DNA of 64,000 nucleotides from Neocallimastix lanati (nom. inval.) (lineage: Eukaryota; Neocallimastigomycota; Neocallimastigomycetes; Neocallimastigales; Neocallimastigaceae). Below are positions 29,717 to 42,030 of the stretch, one piece after another. Position numbers and translations under genes: made by a program. Where the stretch lies: assembly GCA_016946835.1 (NCBI GenBank), contig JACVTC010000003.1, forward strand, positions 2,575,001 to 2,639,000, in the 5' to 3' direction. The notes beneath the pieces were generated by a model, which was not told the origin of the DNA, ran no database searches, and saw only the letters and a list, made by a program, of their open reading frames with translations. Within the stretch, counting starts at the first letter, position 1. Each line of letters opens with the position of its first letter.

Positions 29717-30722
29717 TTTTTTTTTAGTTTAATATTGTTTATGTTGTTCTTATAATTTCTAATTATACTGGAAAATAGATTTTAACTTTTCTAATTATTT
29801 TTACTTTCAAAAAAAAAAAAAAAAAAAATACTATATTCCAATAAAATAAAAAAAGGCCTATAAATATAAATTTAATATTCCTTTTTTTTTTATTTATAAA
29901 TTATTATGTTTATCACTTTTGTATAGAGTGGTTCACCTAAAATTAAACAATATTGAAAAATATATATTCAGGAAATAAATATTATGATTTCATAAAAATA
30001 TGGTCAATCTACATATTTTCAAATTGTCATTGTCACTTGATAACCATAAATTTAATAGATCATATATTAAATATGGATTATAAATATAATAATTTTTAAA
30101 TTATAAAGTATCAATATACATTAATTTTCTAATCAATTAGATTATTTGTAAATAAAAACTTATTCACTTATTATTATTAATATCATATCATAGTTACATA
30201 GATTGTACAACAAAAAAAGTAATGTAATTATAAATTTATCCTATCAAATAAAATAAATAATTGGAAGATTAATCTAGCTATTATTTAATTAATAATAAAG
30301 TTTTTTTTTTATTTATTTATTTATTAAATATAATTAATTTTCTGTATTATTTTATATGCTTATTTAGATAAAATAATGTATCAAGCATTATAAAAAATCT
30401 ATATATATATATTTAAAAAGGTTTTCTAGTAATAAAACAATATATATAATATTTTATATCATACACCATAATTTAAAGATATTTTTATTATTTATATATT
30501 TAAATCTTTACGTTTAATTCTTGATTAATAAATTTATGAAAATTTTCCCTTTTATATTATGTTATTATGTCGATAAAAATTTATATATTAACATAATAAT
30601 AATATTTACATTATATTTTCATTCGTAGTAATAAAATTTTAAAATTTTATTTGTCTTAAATTATATAATAAAAATATTTATAAAAAATTTTATTTAAATA
30701 ATGAAAAAAAAAAAAATAAAAA
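29717..30722. other. 5' flank of the AROM gene, no gene seen
   Basis: AT-rich with an A run at about 29810-29828 some 100 bp upstream of the AROM start. It presumably contains the AROM promoter; no TATA-like site can be picked out with confidence. No RNA gene or open frame was seen. Confidence 0.5.
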
Positions 30723-31195
30723 ATGATATTAAAAATTATATTAAAAATATTTTTTTTTGGACTTGGATTAACGAAAGTGGAGAATAATAGAATCACCGGT
30801 CTCTCCCATTATCGTACCAGATTCTCATTGGATTCTTTGACATACCGTTTCAACGTCGATGTTGACCTCTCTCTAAGCAAGGCTAATATGAAAGACATTC
30901 CCTATAAGCTACTTTATAAGACGGACTTCTTTTCAGTGATCTCTTGAACTATTATAGAGAAATGAACAACTATACTAATCCTCTCAAAAACTTGCAATTA
31001 TATAATCTAGCAATAGGAATACTTATCATGAGAAGCAAATACCAACTTCATTTATAGGGAAAAATACCCTTGAAAGATGAAAATCACCCCATATAAATTC
31101 AGGAAGTAGTGGCGACAGTCAAGAACCCTTATGTATGTAAGTTCTGAGTACAAATCACCAGGAAAAAAACTGGAAAGACAGTTTACAATATTCTT
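30723..31195 (+). other. Less AT-rich island of unknown origin (possible coding relic)
   Basis: From about 30755 to 31190 the base composition changes abruptly to far more G+C than the flanks. A 74-codon plus-strand frame (30723-30947) reads NRITGLSHYRTRFSLDSL, then NVDVDLSLSKANMKDIPYKL, ending in a stop. A further broken frame follows (LYNLAIGILIMRSKYQLHL, stop, GKIPLKDENHPI, stop, IQEVVATVKNPYVCK). I do not recognise the protein. The composition and breaks suggest a fragment of a mobile element or of a gene that came from elsewhere; a decayed host gene is also possible. Confidence 0.45.
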
Positions 31196-33205
31196 ATATA
31201 ATTATCACTTTATTTATTAAATTTCTATTATTATTAATTATTAATTAATAATAACTTTTATTCTACATTAAAAATTGTTTTTTATTTATTTATGTGAATT
31301 TTTATATTTCTGATTTATTTAAAAATATATTTTTATTCACTTAATTATTTAATATATTAACTTAAAATTATTTTTTTTTATTAAAATATGTTATTTAATA
31401 AAAATTATTTAATCTTAATATATTATTTTATTAATCAATTTTATGTTATTTTATTTGATACTTGCATATAAATAAATTAAACTTTATATGAAATAATATA
31501 AAATATATATTCTAATATATTTTCAATAGATTTGTCAGACATTTAAATTCTTTATTATTTAATTTTTATATATTATAAATTTTTATGCTTAATAGCAACT
31601 TAAATGGGATAATATGTATAATATATATTTGTATTAATATAAATATATTAAAATATATTATCTAATTAAATATTATTTAAATTATTATTTTTTTTTTTAT
31701 TATATCGAGTAGTTTTTTTAATATGTAATTTTTTTTTTGTTCTTGGAATTAAAAGCCAAATATTAATTTTTTATTTATTTATTATTAATTTTTTAAATTT
31801 TTATATTTTCTCTTTTTTTTTTTTTTTTTTTTATTTTTAAGAATAAAGTAAAATAATTATTATATGTATTAAAATTAGAATATTAATAGAATATATATAT
31901 TTAAAAAAAAATAATTAAAAAATAAAAAATAAAATAATTAAATTAAAAATAAAATAAAATAAAATAAAATAAAATAATTATTAAGTATATATAATAATAA
32001 ATTAAAGAAAAAAAATAATAAAATTCAATGAAATAGAAGAAATAGAATCATTGAAACAAATTAGTAATTAAAAATAATTATTTATTTAAACATTATTTTA
32101 TTGATTTCTATAATTAATAATTTTAAAATATAAATTTGATTTCATTAAATTATCAAATTACTTTTTTAAAAATTTAAATTATTAATTTATTTTATTGTAT
32201 TGAAATATATTTTCTCTTTATATTTTTATTTTATTTTTATTTTATTATTTATCGTATGGCAAAAAAAAATATATATTTATTTTTAAAAGATTACTATTTT
32301 TAATAAATTATAATTATCAACAGTAATTTTTGACTCTTAATAAGATATTTACTAGTTAATGTTTTTAATTAAAAACATATATATACTGAAGAAGTAATAT
32401 ATATATATATATATTAAGGACAATAACAAATGAAAAAAATAGAATATATTATGATTTAGTACAATAAGTATTTTTTTTTTTTAATTAGTAAAATAAATAG
32501 TTTAATAAAAGGTTTTAGTTAATGTAAGAATAAGCAAATCATAAATTAGACAATCAATTAATACTTGGTAAAAATAAGAAAAATTAAAATAAAATAAAAT
32601 TAAAATAAAATAAACAATAAAATAATAATAATAATAATAATAATAAAATAAAAATATATATATATCCTTACATTATAACATTATATTTAATAATATATAT
32701 GGTATATATTAAAATTTATGTTAACAAAATGGAAGTATTTCTCTGATTAATTAAATATTTATATTTTTATTAACTGAAAATCAAATTCCTTATATATAAA
32801 TATATATACATATAATATAATAATTAGTTTTAGAATTTTACAAAATAAATTTAAATCTTTATAAATGTTATTTATTTGAAGTAAGAAGATATTTATACTT
32901 CAAAATATCTTACAATAATATCAGTTTTTTTTTTTTTTTTTCTATCAAAGAAGTAATCGTACATTTAAAACATTATTATTTTTGATAGTATTCTTTGTAT
33001 TATATTTATTATAATATTAAATTAACAACATAGTAAAGTAATATATTTATTTTATTTAAACTTTTTTTTTTTTCACAAGATAATTTTAAATAATAATAAT
33101 AAAAATTTTCTTTTTTAAAAAAAAGTAATAAAATAAAATTAAGTGTAAATAATAATATTTAGAATATAATAATTACTTCAAAGATATATAGAACAAACAA
33201 ACAAA

Positions 33206-33240
<35 letters not shown>

Positions 33241-33571
33241 ATAATAATAATAAATTAATAGAATATAATATATTTAAATGAATAATAAATTATTCCATTA
33301 TTATTATTATTTTATTTTAAATTGGTAATTGGTGTAAAGATATTTCTTCTTTCTATCGTCTTTTTAATTTATTCTTTTATTTTTATTTAGTACGCATAAT
33401 ATTTATTCATTTGAATATATATTCCATTCTTCCAAAAAATTTTTTTTTTTTTTTTACATCAAATCATATTTATTTCTTTTGTAACAAGAAAAATTAAAAA
33501 AAAAAAAAAAAAAAATATAATTATTTTTATAAATTATTTATTGATAAATCAACTGTAATAATAAAATTAAA
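31196..33571. other. AT-rich region upstream of the Sel1-kinase gene
   Basis: It holds TA dinucleotide patches, AAAAT pentamers (31945-31977, 32580-32660) and an A run at about 33207-33238. No gene was seen on either strand. The last 150 bases before 33572 include a 21-bp A run and would be the promoter and 5' leader. Confidence 0.5.
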
Positions 33572-36500
33572 ATGTTTAGAAAAATTAAAAAAATACCAAA
33601 GCTGGTATTAAAAGGAAAACATAATAATGCTAAAAAAGAAGAACCAAGGATTCTCTCAAATCATTCTTCATCAATAATAGAATCCTTTTCAATTTTGGAT
33701 AATAAAATTAGTAAAAGTAATGAAAATCAAAAAAGTTTAGAAACTATTACTAATAAAAGCGTTATTAATGGAAAAACGTTTTCTAGTTTGTCAAAAAGTT
33801 TTATAATTTATGGAGATAAAAAGAAAAAAAGAGGATTTTTTAATATTTTAAAAGGAAAAAATAATTATTTTGATAATTCAGAATATGAAAATAATAATTC
33901 AGTAATAACTACATATTGTCAAAATAACAATCACTATTGGTTATCAGATGAAAATTGTATTTGCAATAATCAAAATAATGCCATTAATGAAAATTTTTCA
34001 CCAAATGAAACTAGTAATGAAGGTATCAATAATCAATTATTAAATAATTCTCAATATCAGTTTAATATTAAGAGAAATCAAAATCAAAAAAATGATAAAG
34101 TACTGAATGAATTAAATTTAATTTCATCTCCATCCATGAATTCATTGAATTCAAAAAAATCACACATTTCTCTAATTAAATCGAAATCAAAGTTTTCTAA
34201 TGATTTAAAATTTATAGTGCCATCAAATACTTCAGTAAGGTCATTATCAAATCAAACTAAAAATAATTCATTAAATCAAAAAAGTATTTCTTCTTTATCT
34301 CAAATTACCCCACCGGTGACTCCAATTCAAATTTCATTGAATAAGAAAAATTCACAAACAAATATAGCTTTTCCTCTAACTCCAGAAAGTATTAATAATT
34401 CACAAGATTCAATTAATCAATCCCAAAAAGATTCACCTCCTCCTTTAGAAATATTATCTACAATACCAATAGAGAGTTCTTCTGGTAGACAAATTAACCA
34501 TCAACCTATTGTAAATATTCAAAAAGAAAATAATATACCACTTCTTAATTCTAATACTAATTCAAATATAAATAAAATTAATAATGAAATAATTACAAGT
34601 GATAATATTAACAGTAAAAGTAATTATATATTAAATAACATCAATACAGATCAAGGTGATTTAATTGATATAAGAATTAAAGATAATCATAATTCATCAT
34701 TCCATCAAAATATTATTAATTCCAAAAAGGCAAACATAAACAAACCAAAGACTACAAATTACACCATAGAAACAACAATTTCTAAAAATAAAATATTAAA
34801 TCAAAAAAGGTGCCATAAGACTTATTTAGATAAAGATACTCCTCCTACCCCAGAAAATAAAAATTCATTACCTATGTATGAGGAACAAAAAATGACAAAA
34901 GGACAACGTAAAAAATTATCAAAAATTAAAAAAATATTCAAAAAAATATTTTCACCAGTTTCTAATAAAAAGAGGAAAATGTTATATAAAGAAAATATTG
35001 TAGAAAAAACTGAAATTCTAGAAATACCGTTAAAACTTAATGAAAAAAGAAATAATAAAAAGTTGAATAATATTAATGTTAATGATGATGAAGCTGTATC
35101 TTTGTCTTTATCAGATAAAAATGAAAATAAAACAATTGAATCTTTAACTTCTTCATCTGATGGCGCATTATATGTAGCTTCACCAGAGGAAATAGATACT
35201 TATAATTTAAAAGATATCAAAAACCATAAGAAAAATAGATATAATTCATCAAGTAACAAATTTAATTCACCATTGGGTCAATACATATCTAAAATTAAAA
35301 AGGAAACAAATGATTCAAAGAATAAAATCCAAAATAAACAAAATGTTGATGAAATTGATAATCATTCTAATGCTATGTCATTAGGATCAAAAATTTCTAG
35401 TACATTCTCTTCTTTATCATCTTCAAAATCAACCATATCTTTATCTTCTTTACCTAAAAAGTATAAAAAAAATGGAAAAAGACATAATGAACAAATAGTT
35501 AGTCAAAAAATTAAAAAAGGAATGAAAGAAATAAATTTTGATAAAAATAAAAAATATACACTTAAAAATGATACCAGTTGGAGTACTGTAAGTGATAGCT
35601 TTATAGAAGAAGAAGATAATAATGATAATCAAATGAAACTAGACCAATCTGAACAAAATAACATATCAGACACTGAAAAAGAAAAATTAAAACAGGAAGG
35701 AAAAAAATTAAAAGTTGAAAAAAGTTGGAATGATGATGATTTGAAATTGAATCCATTAGGAAATATTTCCACTGAAGTAATTGAAATTATAGAAGAAGAA
35801 AATCTTCAAGAAGATAATAGTGAGGATTGGGATACAATGAATGAATCTAATACTTCAGATTATTGTCAAAGTTCTGATAAAGAAATTAAAAGAAAAGAAG
35901 AATTTGAAACTGAAAATCAATCTTCTACAATAAAAATTCAAGCCAGGAAAAGTAATGAACTTATTCATGATACTGCTTCTCCTTTACCTTCAGAATTTGC
36001 TATAAATGAAATTGAAAACGAAATTGAACTTGATAATGAAGACAAAAGGAGTAAAGAAAATGATAAAAATATTTCAAATCAGAGTTTGACAAAAAATGAT
36101 GAATCTACAATAGAAATTTCAAATGAAATTTCAGAAGAAATCACAGATTATAATTTAGGATCAATAACGGAAAAAAATACTCCAGAAGTGTATAAAGCAT
36201 TTGATCATAATTCTCCTAATATTGAAACTACTATTTCATCAATTTCGTCAGATATTAATGATGATACCGGAAGTAATGCTTCTTCAATAAAAAAATCTAG
36301 TATAATAGTCACAAAAGAAAAATTGTTATCCCAAGCTATTAATTCATATAAAAATTCTATTGAGAATGAACATTATCAAATATCTTCAAAATCTTCTCAA
36401 AAACCTTCGCTGATCCCAAGATTATCAAATAATTATATGTATCATAACAACAATAAGATGGACTATACCAAATATACTCCAATTGATGTATCAGGATCGT

Positions 36501-39500
36501 CAATTCCAACATATCATGTTGCAGCTGATTCTAAAATTCCTTTATCTTGTGGGCATTTATTAACCAATAGTGGTGATTGTAGTGTTTATTGTAAAAGTAT
36601 TAATACAATGAAGGCTGAAAGTATACTAGAAATCAGTTGTGATGATAATACCAATGATAATGCTAATTCTAATTCTAATAGTGATAATGATAATTCTTCT
36701 GTTATTGTTGTTATTGATGAACCTGTAACATCTAATCCACTCTCTACAATTTCTTCATTTCATAATAATAATGACGATGAATCAGATACTCCATCATTAA
36801 ATCCTATTATAAATAATATTGATTTATCTGATAATAGTCTTTCTCAAAGAAAATCATCTAATTTATCATCTGTTCAATCACAATTCGGTCATCGTATTTC
36901 CAATATAAATAATAATAAAAGACTTTCTAATAATTCTTATTATAATTCTACTTCTTCTAGAATTCCTGTATTATCACATAAAACATCTTCTTCTATAGAA
37001 GTAACTCAAAGCTTAATATCTCCTTCTACTACGTCAACTAATTTGTCATCAACTCAAAGTAACATACCAGAATTAGTAACTGATATTAGTGGCTACACTT
37101 CATCACGTATACCAATTCCAAATTCTTTATCTATACCTACAACATTTACAACTACTTCTAGTAGTGAAATTTATAGTACCTTACTTTCTTCTGATATTCC
37201 AAAAATGTCAAGTAGTGTAAGTATTGGAATAATAGGAGGTGGTAATGATAGTCATCGAATTACTTCCTTTGGACGTTTCAGCACCTCACGAGAAGAAGAT
37301 AGTGAAAATCTTTTTAATTCTTCCCTTAATGAAATAGACATTAATCAAAGTTCAATTTCAGACTCCGGTTTAACTCAAATTAATGAATTTTCACCAAATG
37401 ATGGATCATCAATGACTAATACAGAATCATTACATCCAACAAAATTGGTTTTTACACCAACTAAAGATGTTAGAATTAAACCTCCCCCATTACCACCAAA
37501 AGATTATATTTATATTGACATGAAAACTAAGGAAATAGTTCGTAAAGAAAAAAAAATAAAAGGAAAAGAAAGAATAAAAGAAAACAGAAAAAATAGAAAA
37601 ATCGAAAAAGAAAAAGAAGAAAAAGAAGTAGAAAAGGTAGAAGAAGAAAATAGTTATTATGAATCCTCAGAAACTCATACTAAAGCTTCTTATTATAATG
37701 ATAAATTGAAAGATATTAATGAAAGTCATTTAATTAAAAAGAATAGTTCTAATTTTAATCAGTTAGAAGTTCTAAAAATTAAAAAAGATCAAGATCAAAA
37801 TTTTCAACAAGATTGGAGTGTTTATAGTGGAAGTAGTCTATTCGTTATAAGTCCAAAAGAAAAGGAAGATAATAGAATATCTAAATTTTATACTGAACTT
37901 GAAATTAAAAAAATAGAAAATAAGGATATTAGCTATTTAAATCTATCAAAAGAATTTCCATTCCATAGTGATCAAGATTCGACAGAAATTGAATCATCAT
38001 ATTTTATTGAAGGAGAAAGTGATAAACCAGTTTTTATAGTTGATGATGTTGATCATGGTAATAGCAGTAATTTTTCTAATATTAAAAATGATGAATCTAA
38101 CTATTTAATTAAAGGTAAAAGCTATTCTTATAAAGAATATGGTGAAGATACTCAAAGAGATATGATTTATAAAATATATCATATTCTTAGTCAAAAATAT
38201 GACAGCGAAAATTTGGATAATAATAGTACTATTAACATTGATGAAAGCGATACGAATTTAACTCTTAATAATAATATTTGTTCTGATATTGATGCTAGTG
38301 ATAATAATAATAATAATAATAGTAATAGTAATAATAGAAAGTCTATTGATTTTAATTTTGAATATTCTAAATCTAAAGTAGTCAATAATGAAGAATTATC
38401 ATTAATTAATAAGAATTATATGGAGGATAATCAAATATTAATAAATCAACATGTTAATTTAAATACTCTTAGTCTTCCACCTTCTTATTCTTCTAAAGGT
38501 CTTAGTATATCTGAATTAAGAAAGCAAAAATTCTTAGTACCTACTCAACCTCTTTGGGAAATTGAAAATGATATTATTAAAAAGGAAGCTAATATGGAAT
38601 ATAATAAGCCGTTTGATAGAAATCAAAAACGTTTCAGTCAATTGAATTCTAATTATTATAATAATCATTCTGCAGATCAAAAATTGGTTAGAAGAAAGTA
38701 TTATCAATCTTTAACAAATTATCGTAAAAGTGATTATGGTAGTAATAAAAGTTCAGAAAGTACTTATGGTAGTAGTCAGACAAGTTATAGTGAAAAGGAA
38801 AATTATTATAAAGATTATCATCATTCTGATAAGAAAGGATATAATGGTATTATAGAAAGAAGTATTAGTAATATTGAAGAATATAATAGATCAAAAAATG
38901 AAATTATCATTGACCAAGATATAATTGATGATATATTTACTGAAAAAGCTAAAAATGATATTACTTCATCAGCAAGTTATTATAGTGTATCCCGTAGTTC
39001 ATTTGATGATATTGGATTAGATTTTTTCAATAATGAATATAATCAAAATATAATCAATGATGAAAACTATAACTTATTAGTTGGTGATAGTGAAAAATTA
39101 AATTTTTATTACTTAGATGCCATAGACATTTATGGAATTAATAGTAATCTTAGAAATAATAGTGATATAACAATGATTTCTGGTTCTTCATTTAAAAATC
39201 CAGATTTCCTTTTGGGTTCCTGTAATACTATTCATGCATCTATCGACTTTAATGATTTGAATTTCAAAAATTCCTATATTACTGGACAAAATAATTTAGG
39301 AAAAAATCATTATACTATACCCAAAATTGTAGATGTGGCTTTAAAGGTTTTGAAGCCCACCGTAGATAAACAAAAATTAAAGGCAGATATTAAAATTATT
39401 AATGAATGGGTTTGTTTACAACGTTTTGTTCCAATCTATGGTTTTTCTACTTATTTCAATGAAGAGGTACTTGTAAGTCAGTTCTATAAAAATGGTTCAT

Positions 39501-41560
39501 TAGGTCAGTATTTAACCACTAATTCTTCTATTAGCATGGATGAAAAGGAAGAGTTTGTTGTTGAGATTGTTGAAGGTTTAGATATATGTCATAGTCAAAA
39601 TTTAGTTCATGGTAATTTAAAACCTTCTAATATTTTATTAGATGAATATTATCATGCATTATTAAGTGATTTTAGTACGAATCATATGTCTCCTGAAAAC
39701 CCTAATACAATTCAACGTCAATGGTTGGCACCAGAGTTAAAAGAAAAATCCGCCCTATTTACTATCGCAAGTGATATTTATAGTTTAGGTTTGATTATAT
39801 ATTATATTTTTAATGATGGTATTCGTTATTTTAACGATCATTTTGAAAAATCAAATTATTTAAATAAAGATTGGCCAGAAAATATACGTACTATTATTCA
39901 CCATTGTCTTCAATATGATCCAAAAGATCGTTGGACTACCAAGAAAATTTTAAATCATTTGAAATCGCATTACCAATTTGGTAGTATTATTGATAAGTAT
40001 ATAAGTCGTAAAAATAGTAATCGTATTTTTAAAGATTTTGATAGTAATATTAATTCTAGAATTAAAAGTACTTATGGTCAAGAAAATGATATTAATTATT
40101 ATAACCGATATCCAAAATTAGACCGATTTAAAAAATTTAATAGATTTAGCCAATATTATCAAGAGGAAAATACTTCTAATAAAAATTTACAATTTGCCAT
40201 GAAAGCATTGAAACATTCATTATATTTTTCAGATTGGAATTTCACTCAAGCGATGAAGCTAATGAATGGTTCTAGAAATGTTCCATGTAATTTTCAGAAA
40301 GCGATTCAAAGATTATTAATTCCTTGTTCAGAGGGTCATGTAGATTCCTTACTAAGATTAGGTTTATATTACTTTGATGGTCAAGGCATTGGTAAAAATA
40401 AAGGAAAAGCTTATAATTTATGGCAAAATGCTGTTGAAATTTTCCCTAATCGTCATGCATTAGGTGGTAAATATCAACAAATTAATAAAAATCTTAATAT
40501 TAAATCTTTAATGAATAGTCCATCAATTAATGTCATGAAGTCTAGTAATTTAAATAATATAATAAATAGTACTACTGTTAATAGTAATAATAATTTCTGT
40601 AACCATACCAACACCAACACCAACACCAGCACCAATACTGATACTGATAACAAAAACAATATTACTGCTAAAACCAAAGGTAGTAGTAATATTAAAAATA
40701 ACTCAGCAAATACCAATACTACTACTGCTTCTCCCAATAATAGTAATTATAGATATAGTATAAAATCACCAGGTACTAAACCACTTTACATTCATAATAA
40801 TAGTAGTAGTTATTCGTATGAATCATTATTACAAAAGAAACAAAATCTTCGTGGTTTTATTAAATGTAACGAACGTACTCTTGCACTTTGGAAAGAAGTT
40901 GCGGAAAGAAAATTTGTTCCAGCCTATGTTATTTTAGGGCAATGCTATCGTGATGGTATATTAGTAGAAAGTAATATTAATAAAGCATTAATTTGGTTTA
41001 AACGTGCAGCCCATATGAATGATATTAATGGCTGTTGGCATTTAGCACGTTGTTACTTTATTTATTTTGATGATTACCAAAATGCTTACTTTTGGCTCTT
41101 AAAGGCTTCTGGAAAACAACATGCTGAAGTTGATACAGCTCTTGGATTACTTTATTATTATGGAATTGGTATTCCAAGACAAGTAGATTTAGCCCTTAAT
41201 CATTTCCAATATGCTGCTGATCTTGGTAATGCAAATGCACAATATTTATATTGTGAATGTTTAGATTATATTTTTAAAGAGAGAGAAAGTCAAATGACCA
41301 ATATTTCATCTATAACTCTTAATGAAGAAAAATCCATACATTATGATAAACTTTTCCATTATTGCTCTATGGCTGCAACACAGGGCCATCCTAAAGCACA
41401 ATTCCTTTTAGGTAAACTTTATCTAGATGGATCATTAAAGTTTATTAAAAATGATACAAGTAATTATAAATTTAATTCTTCTATTGGTCTTCAATGGATT
41501 CGACTTTCAGCTGAAAATGGTTATAAAAAGGCCAAAGAATTTTTAATAGAAATTTTATGA
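33572..41560 (+). CDS. Giant protein with TKL-like pseudokinase domain and C-terminal Sel1 repeats
   Basis: A single uninterrupted frame of 2662 codons with no intron needed. Residues 1-1900 are Ser/Asn/Lys-rich and probably disordered, with proline motifs (PPPLPPKD) and basic patches (KIKKIFKKIF). A kinase fold spans about 1910-2130: ALKVLK with the beta-3 Lys at 1925, then LVHGNLKPSNILL at about 2011, LLSDFSTNH at about 2031, WLAPELKEKS, and SDIYSLGLIIYYIF. The catalytic HRD Asp is replaced (HGN) and DFG reads DFS, so it is most likely a pseudokinase that binds rather than phosphorylates. Sel1-type repeats follow: one at about 2245-2290 (LGLYYFDGQGIGKNKGKA), a low-complexity Asn/Thr insert, then at least four more at about 2440-2660 (ALIWFKRAAHMND, LGLLYYYGIGIPRQVDLALNHFQ, LLGKLYLDGS). 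A scaffold or signalling adaptor is the likely role; the partner is unknown. Confidence 0.9.
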   Translation: MFRKIKKIPKLVLKGKHNNAKKEEPRILSNHSSSIIESFSILDNKISKSNENQKSLETITNKSVINGKTFSSLSKSFIIYGDKKKKRGFFNILKGKNNYFDNSEYENNNSVITTYCQNNNHYWLSDENCICNNQNNAINENFSPNETSNEGINNQLLNNSQYQFNIKRNQNQKNDKVLNELNLISSPSMNSLNSKKSHISLIKSKSKFSNDLKFIVPSNTSVRSLSNQTKNNSLNQKSISSLSQITPPVTPIQISLNKKNSQTNIAFPLTPESINNSQDSINQSQKDSPPPLEILSTIPIESSSGRQINHQPIVNIQKENNIPLLNSNTNSNINKINNEIITSDNINSKSNYILNNINTDQGDLIDIRIKDNHNSSFHQNIINSKKANINKPKTTNYTIETTISKNKILNQKRCHKTYLDKDTPPTPENKNSLPMYEEQKMTKGQRKKLSKIKKIFKKIFSPVSNKKRKMLYKENIVEKTEILEIPLKLNEKRNNKKLNNINVNDDEAVSLSLSDKNENKTIESLTSSSDGALYVASPEEIDTYNLKDIKNHKKNRYNSSSNKFNSPLGQYISKIKKETNDSKNKIQNKQNVDEIDNHSNAMSLGSKISSTFSSLSSSKSTISLSSLPKKYKKNGKRHNEQIVSQKIKKGMKEINFDKNKKYTLKNDTSWSTVSDSFIEEEDNNDNQMKLDQSEQNNISDTEKEKLKQEGKKLKVEKSWNDDDLKLNPLGNISTEVIEIIEEENLQEDNSEDWDTMNESNTSDYCQSSDKEIKRKEEFETENQSSTIKIQARKSNELIHDTASPLPSEFAINEIENEIELDNEDKRSKENDKNISNQSLTKNDESTIEISNEISEEITDYNLGSITEKNTPEVYKAFDHNSPNIETTISSISSDINDDTGSNASSIKKSSIIVTKEKLLSQAINSYKNSIENEHYQISSKSSQKPSLIPRLSNNYMYHNNNKMDYTKYTPIDVSGSSIPTYHVAADSKIPLSCGHLLTNSGDCSVYCKSINTMKAESILEISCDDNTNDNANSNSNSDNDNSSVIVVIDEPVTSNPLSTISSFHNNNDDESDTPSLNPIINNIDLSDNSLSQRKSSNLSSVQSQFGHRISNINNNKRLSNNSYYNSTSSRIPVLSHKTSSSIEVTQSLISPSTTSTNLSSTQSNIPELVTDISGYTSSRIPIPNSLSIPTTFTTTSSSEIYSTLLSSDIPKMSSSVSIGIIGGGNDSHRITSFGRFSTSREEDSENLFNSSLNEIDINQSSISDSGLTQINEFSPNDGSSMTNTESLHPTKLVFTPTKDVRIKPPPLPPKDYIYIDMKTKEIVRKEKKIKGKERIKENRKNRKIEKEKEEKEVEKVEEENSYYESSETHTKASYYNDKLKDINESHLIKKNSSNFNQLEVLKIKKDQDQNFQQDWSVYSGSSLFVISPKEKEDNRISKFYTELEIKKIENKDISYLNLSKEFPFHSDQDSTEIESSYFIEGESDKPVFIVDDVDHGNSSNFSNIKNDESNYLIKGKSYSYKEYGEDTQRDMIYKIYHILSQKYDSENLDNNSTINIDESDTNLTLNNNICSDIDASDNNNNNNSNSNNRKSIDFNFEYSKSKVVNNEELSLINKNYMEDNQILINQHVNLNTLSLPPSYSSKGLSISELRKQKFLVPTQPLWEIENDIIKKEANMEYNKPFDRNQKRFSQLNSNYYNNHSADQKLVRRKYYQSLTNYRKSDYGSNKSSESTYGSSQTSYSEKENYYKDYHHSDKKGYNGIIERSISNIEEYNRSKNEIIIDQDIIDDIFTEKAKNDITSSASYYSVSRSSFDDIGLDFFNNEYNQNIINDENYNLLVGDSEKLNFYYLDAIDIYGINSNLRNNSDITMISGSSFKNPDFLLGSCNTIHASIDFNDLNFKNSYITGQNNLGKNHYTIPKIVDVALKVLKPTVDKQKLKADIKIINEWVCLQRFVPIYGFSTYFNEEVLVSQFYKNGSLGQYLTTNSSISMDEKEEFVVEIVEGLDICHSQNLVHGNLKPSNILLDEYYHALLSDFSTNHMSPENPNTIQRQWLAPELKEKSALFTIASDIYSLGLIIYYIFNDGIRYFNDHFEKSNYLNKDWPENIRTIIHHCLQYDPKDRWTTKKILNHLKSHYQFGSIIDKYISRKNSNRIFKDFDSNINSRIKSTYGQENDINYYNRYPKLDRFKKFNRFSQYYQEENTSNKNLQFAMKALKHSLYFSDWNFTQAMKLMNGSRNVPCNFQKAIQRLLIPCSEGHVDSLLRLGLYYFDGQGIGKNKGKAYNLWQNAVEIFPNRHALGGKYQQINKNLNIKSLMNSPSINVMKSSNLNNIINSTTVNSNNNFCNHTNTNTNTSTNTDTDNKNNITAKTKGSSNIKNNSANTNTTTASPNNSNYRYSIKSPGTKPLYIHNNSSSYSYESLLQKKQNLRGFIKCNERTLALWKEVAERKFVPAYVILGQCYRDGILVESNINKALIWFKRAAHMNDINGCWHLARCYFIYFDDYQNAYFWLLKASGKQHAEVDTALGLLYYYGIGIPRQVDLALNHFQYAADLGNANAQYLYCECLDYIFKERESQMTNISSITLNEEKSIHYDKLFHYCSMAATQGHPKAQFLLGKLYLDGSLKFIKNDTSNYKFNSSIGLQWIRLSAENGYKKAKEFLIEIL

Positions 41561-41641
41561 TCAAAACTTTATTAATAATATTATTATTACTATTATTTTT
41601 AATTTATTTTAAAAATTATTTTTAAATATTTATTAAAAATG

Positions 41642-41695
<54 letters not shown>

Positions 41696-41744
41696 TTAAA
41701 TTTTATATATAATTAATTATATTATTAAAATAATTACATAATTA

Positions 41745-41776
<32 letters not shown>

Positions 41777-41974
41777 AATATTAATTGTTACTATTTATTC
41801 ATAAAACTTTTTTTATTTGTATTACTATCTTAATAACATAAATTAAAATTTTTAAAAATAAATTCATTTAATTTATAGATATTATTAAATGAAAGAATAG
41901 AACAAATAATTTAAAATTAAATAAAATAAAATAAAATAAAAGTTTTATTATTATTAATAATATATATTGAATGG

Positions 41975-42025
<51 letters not shown>
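41975..42025. repeat. Poly(dA) run of 51 bp
   Basis: Uninterrupted A between two convergent genes. Confidence 0.9.
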
Positions 42026-42030
<5 letters not shown>

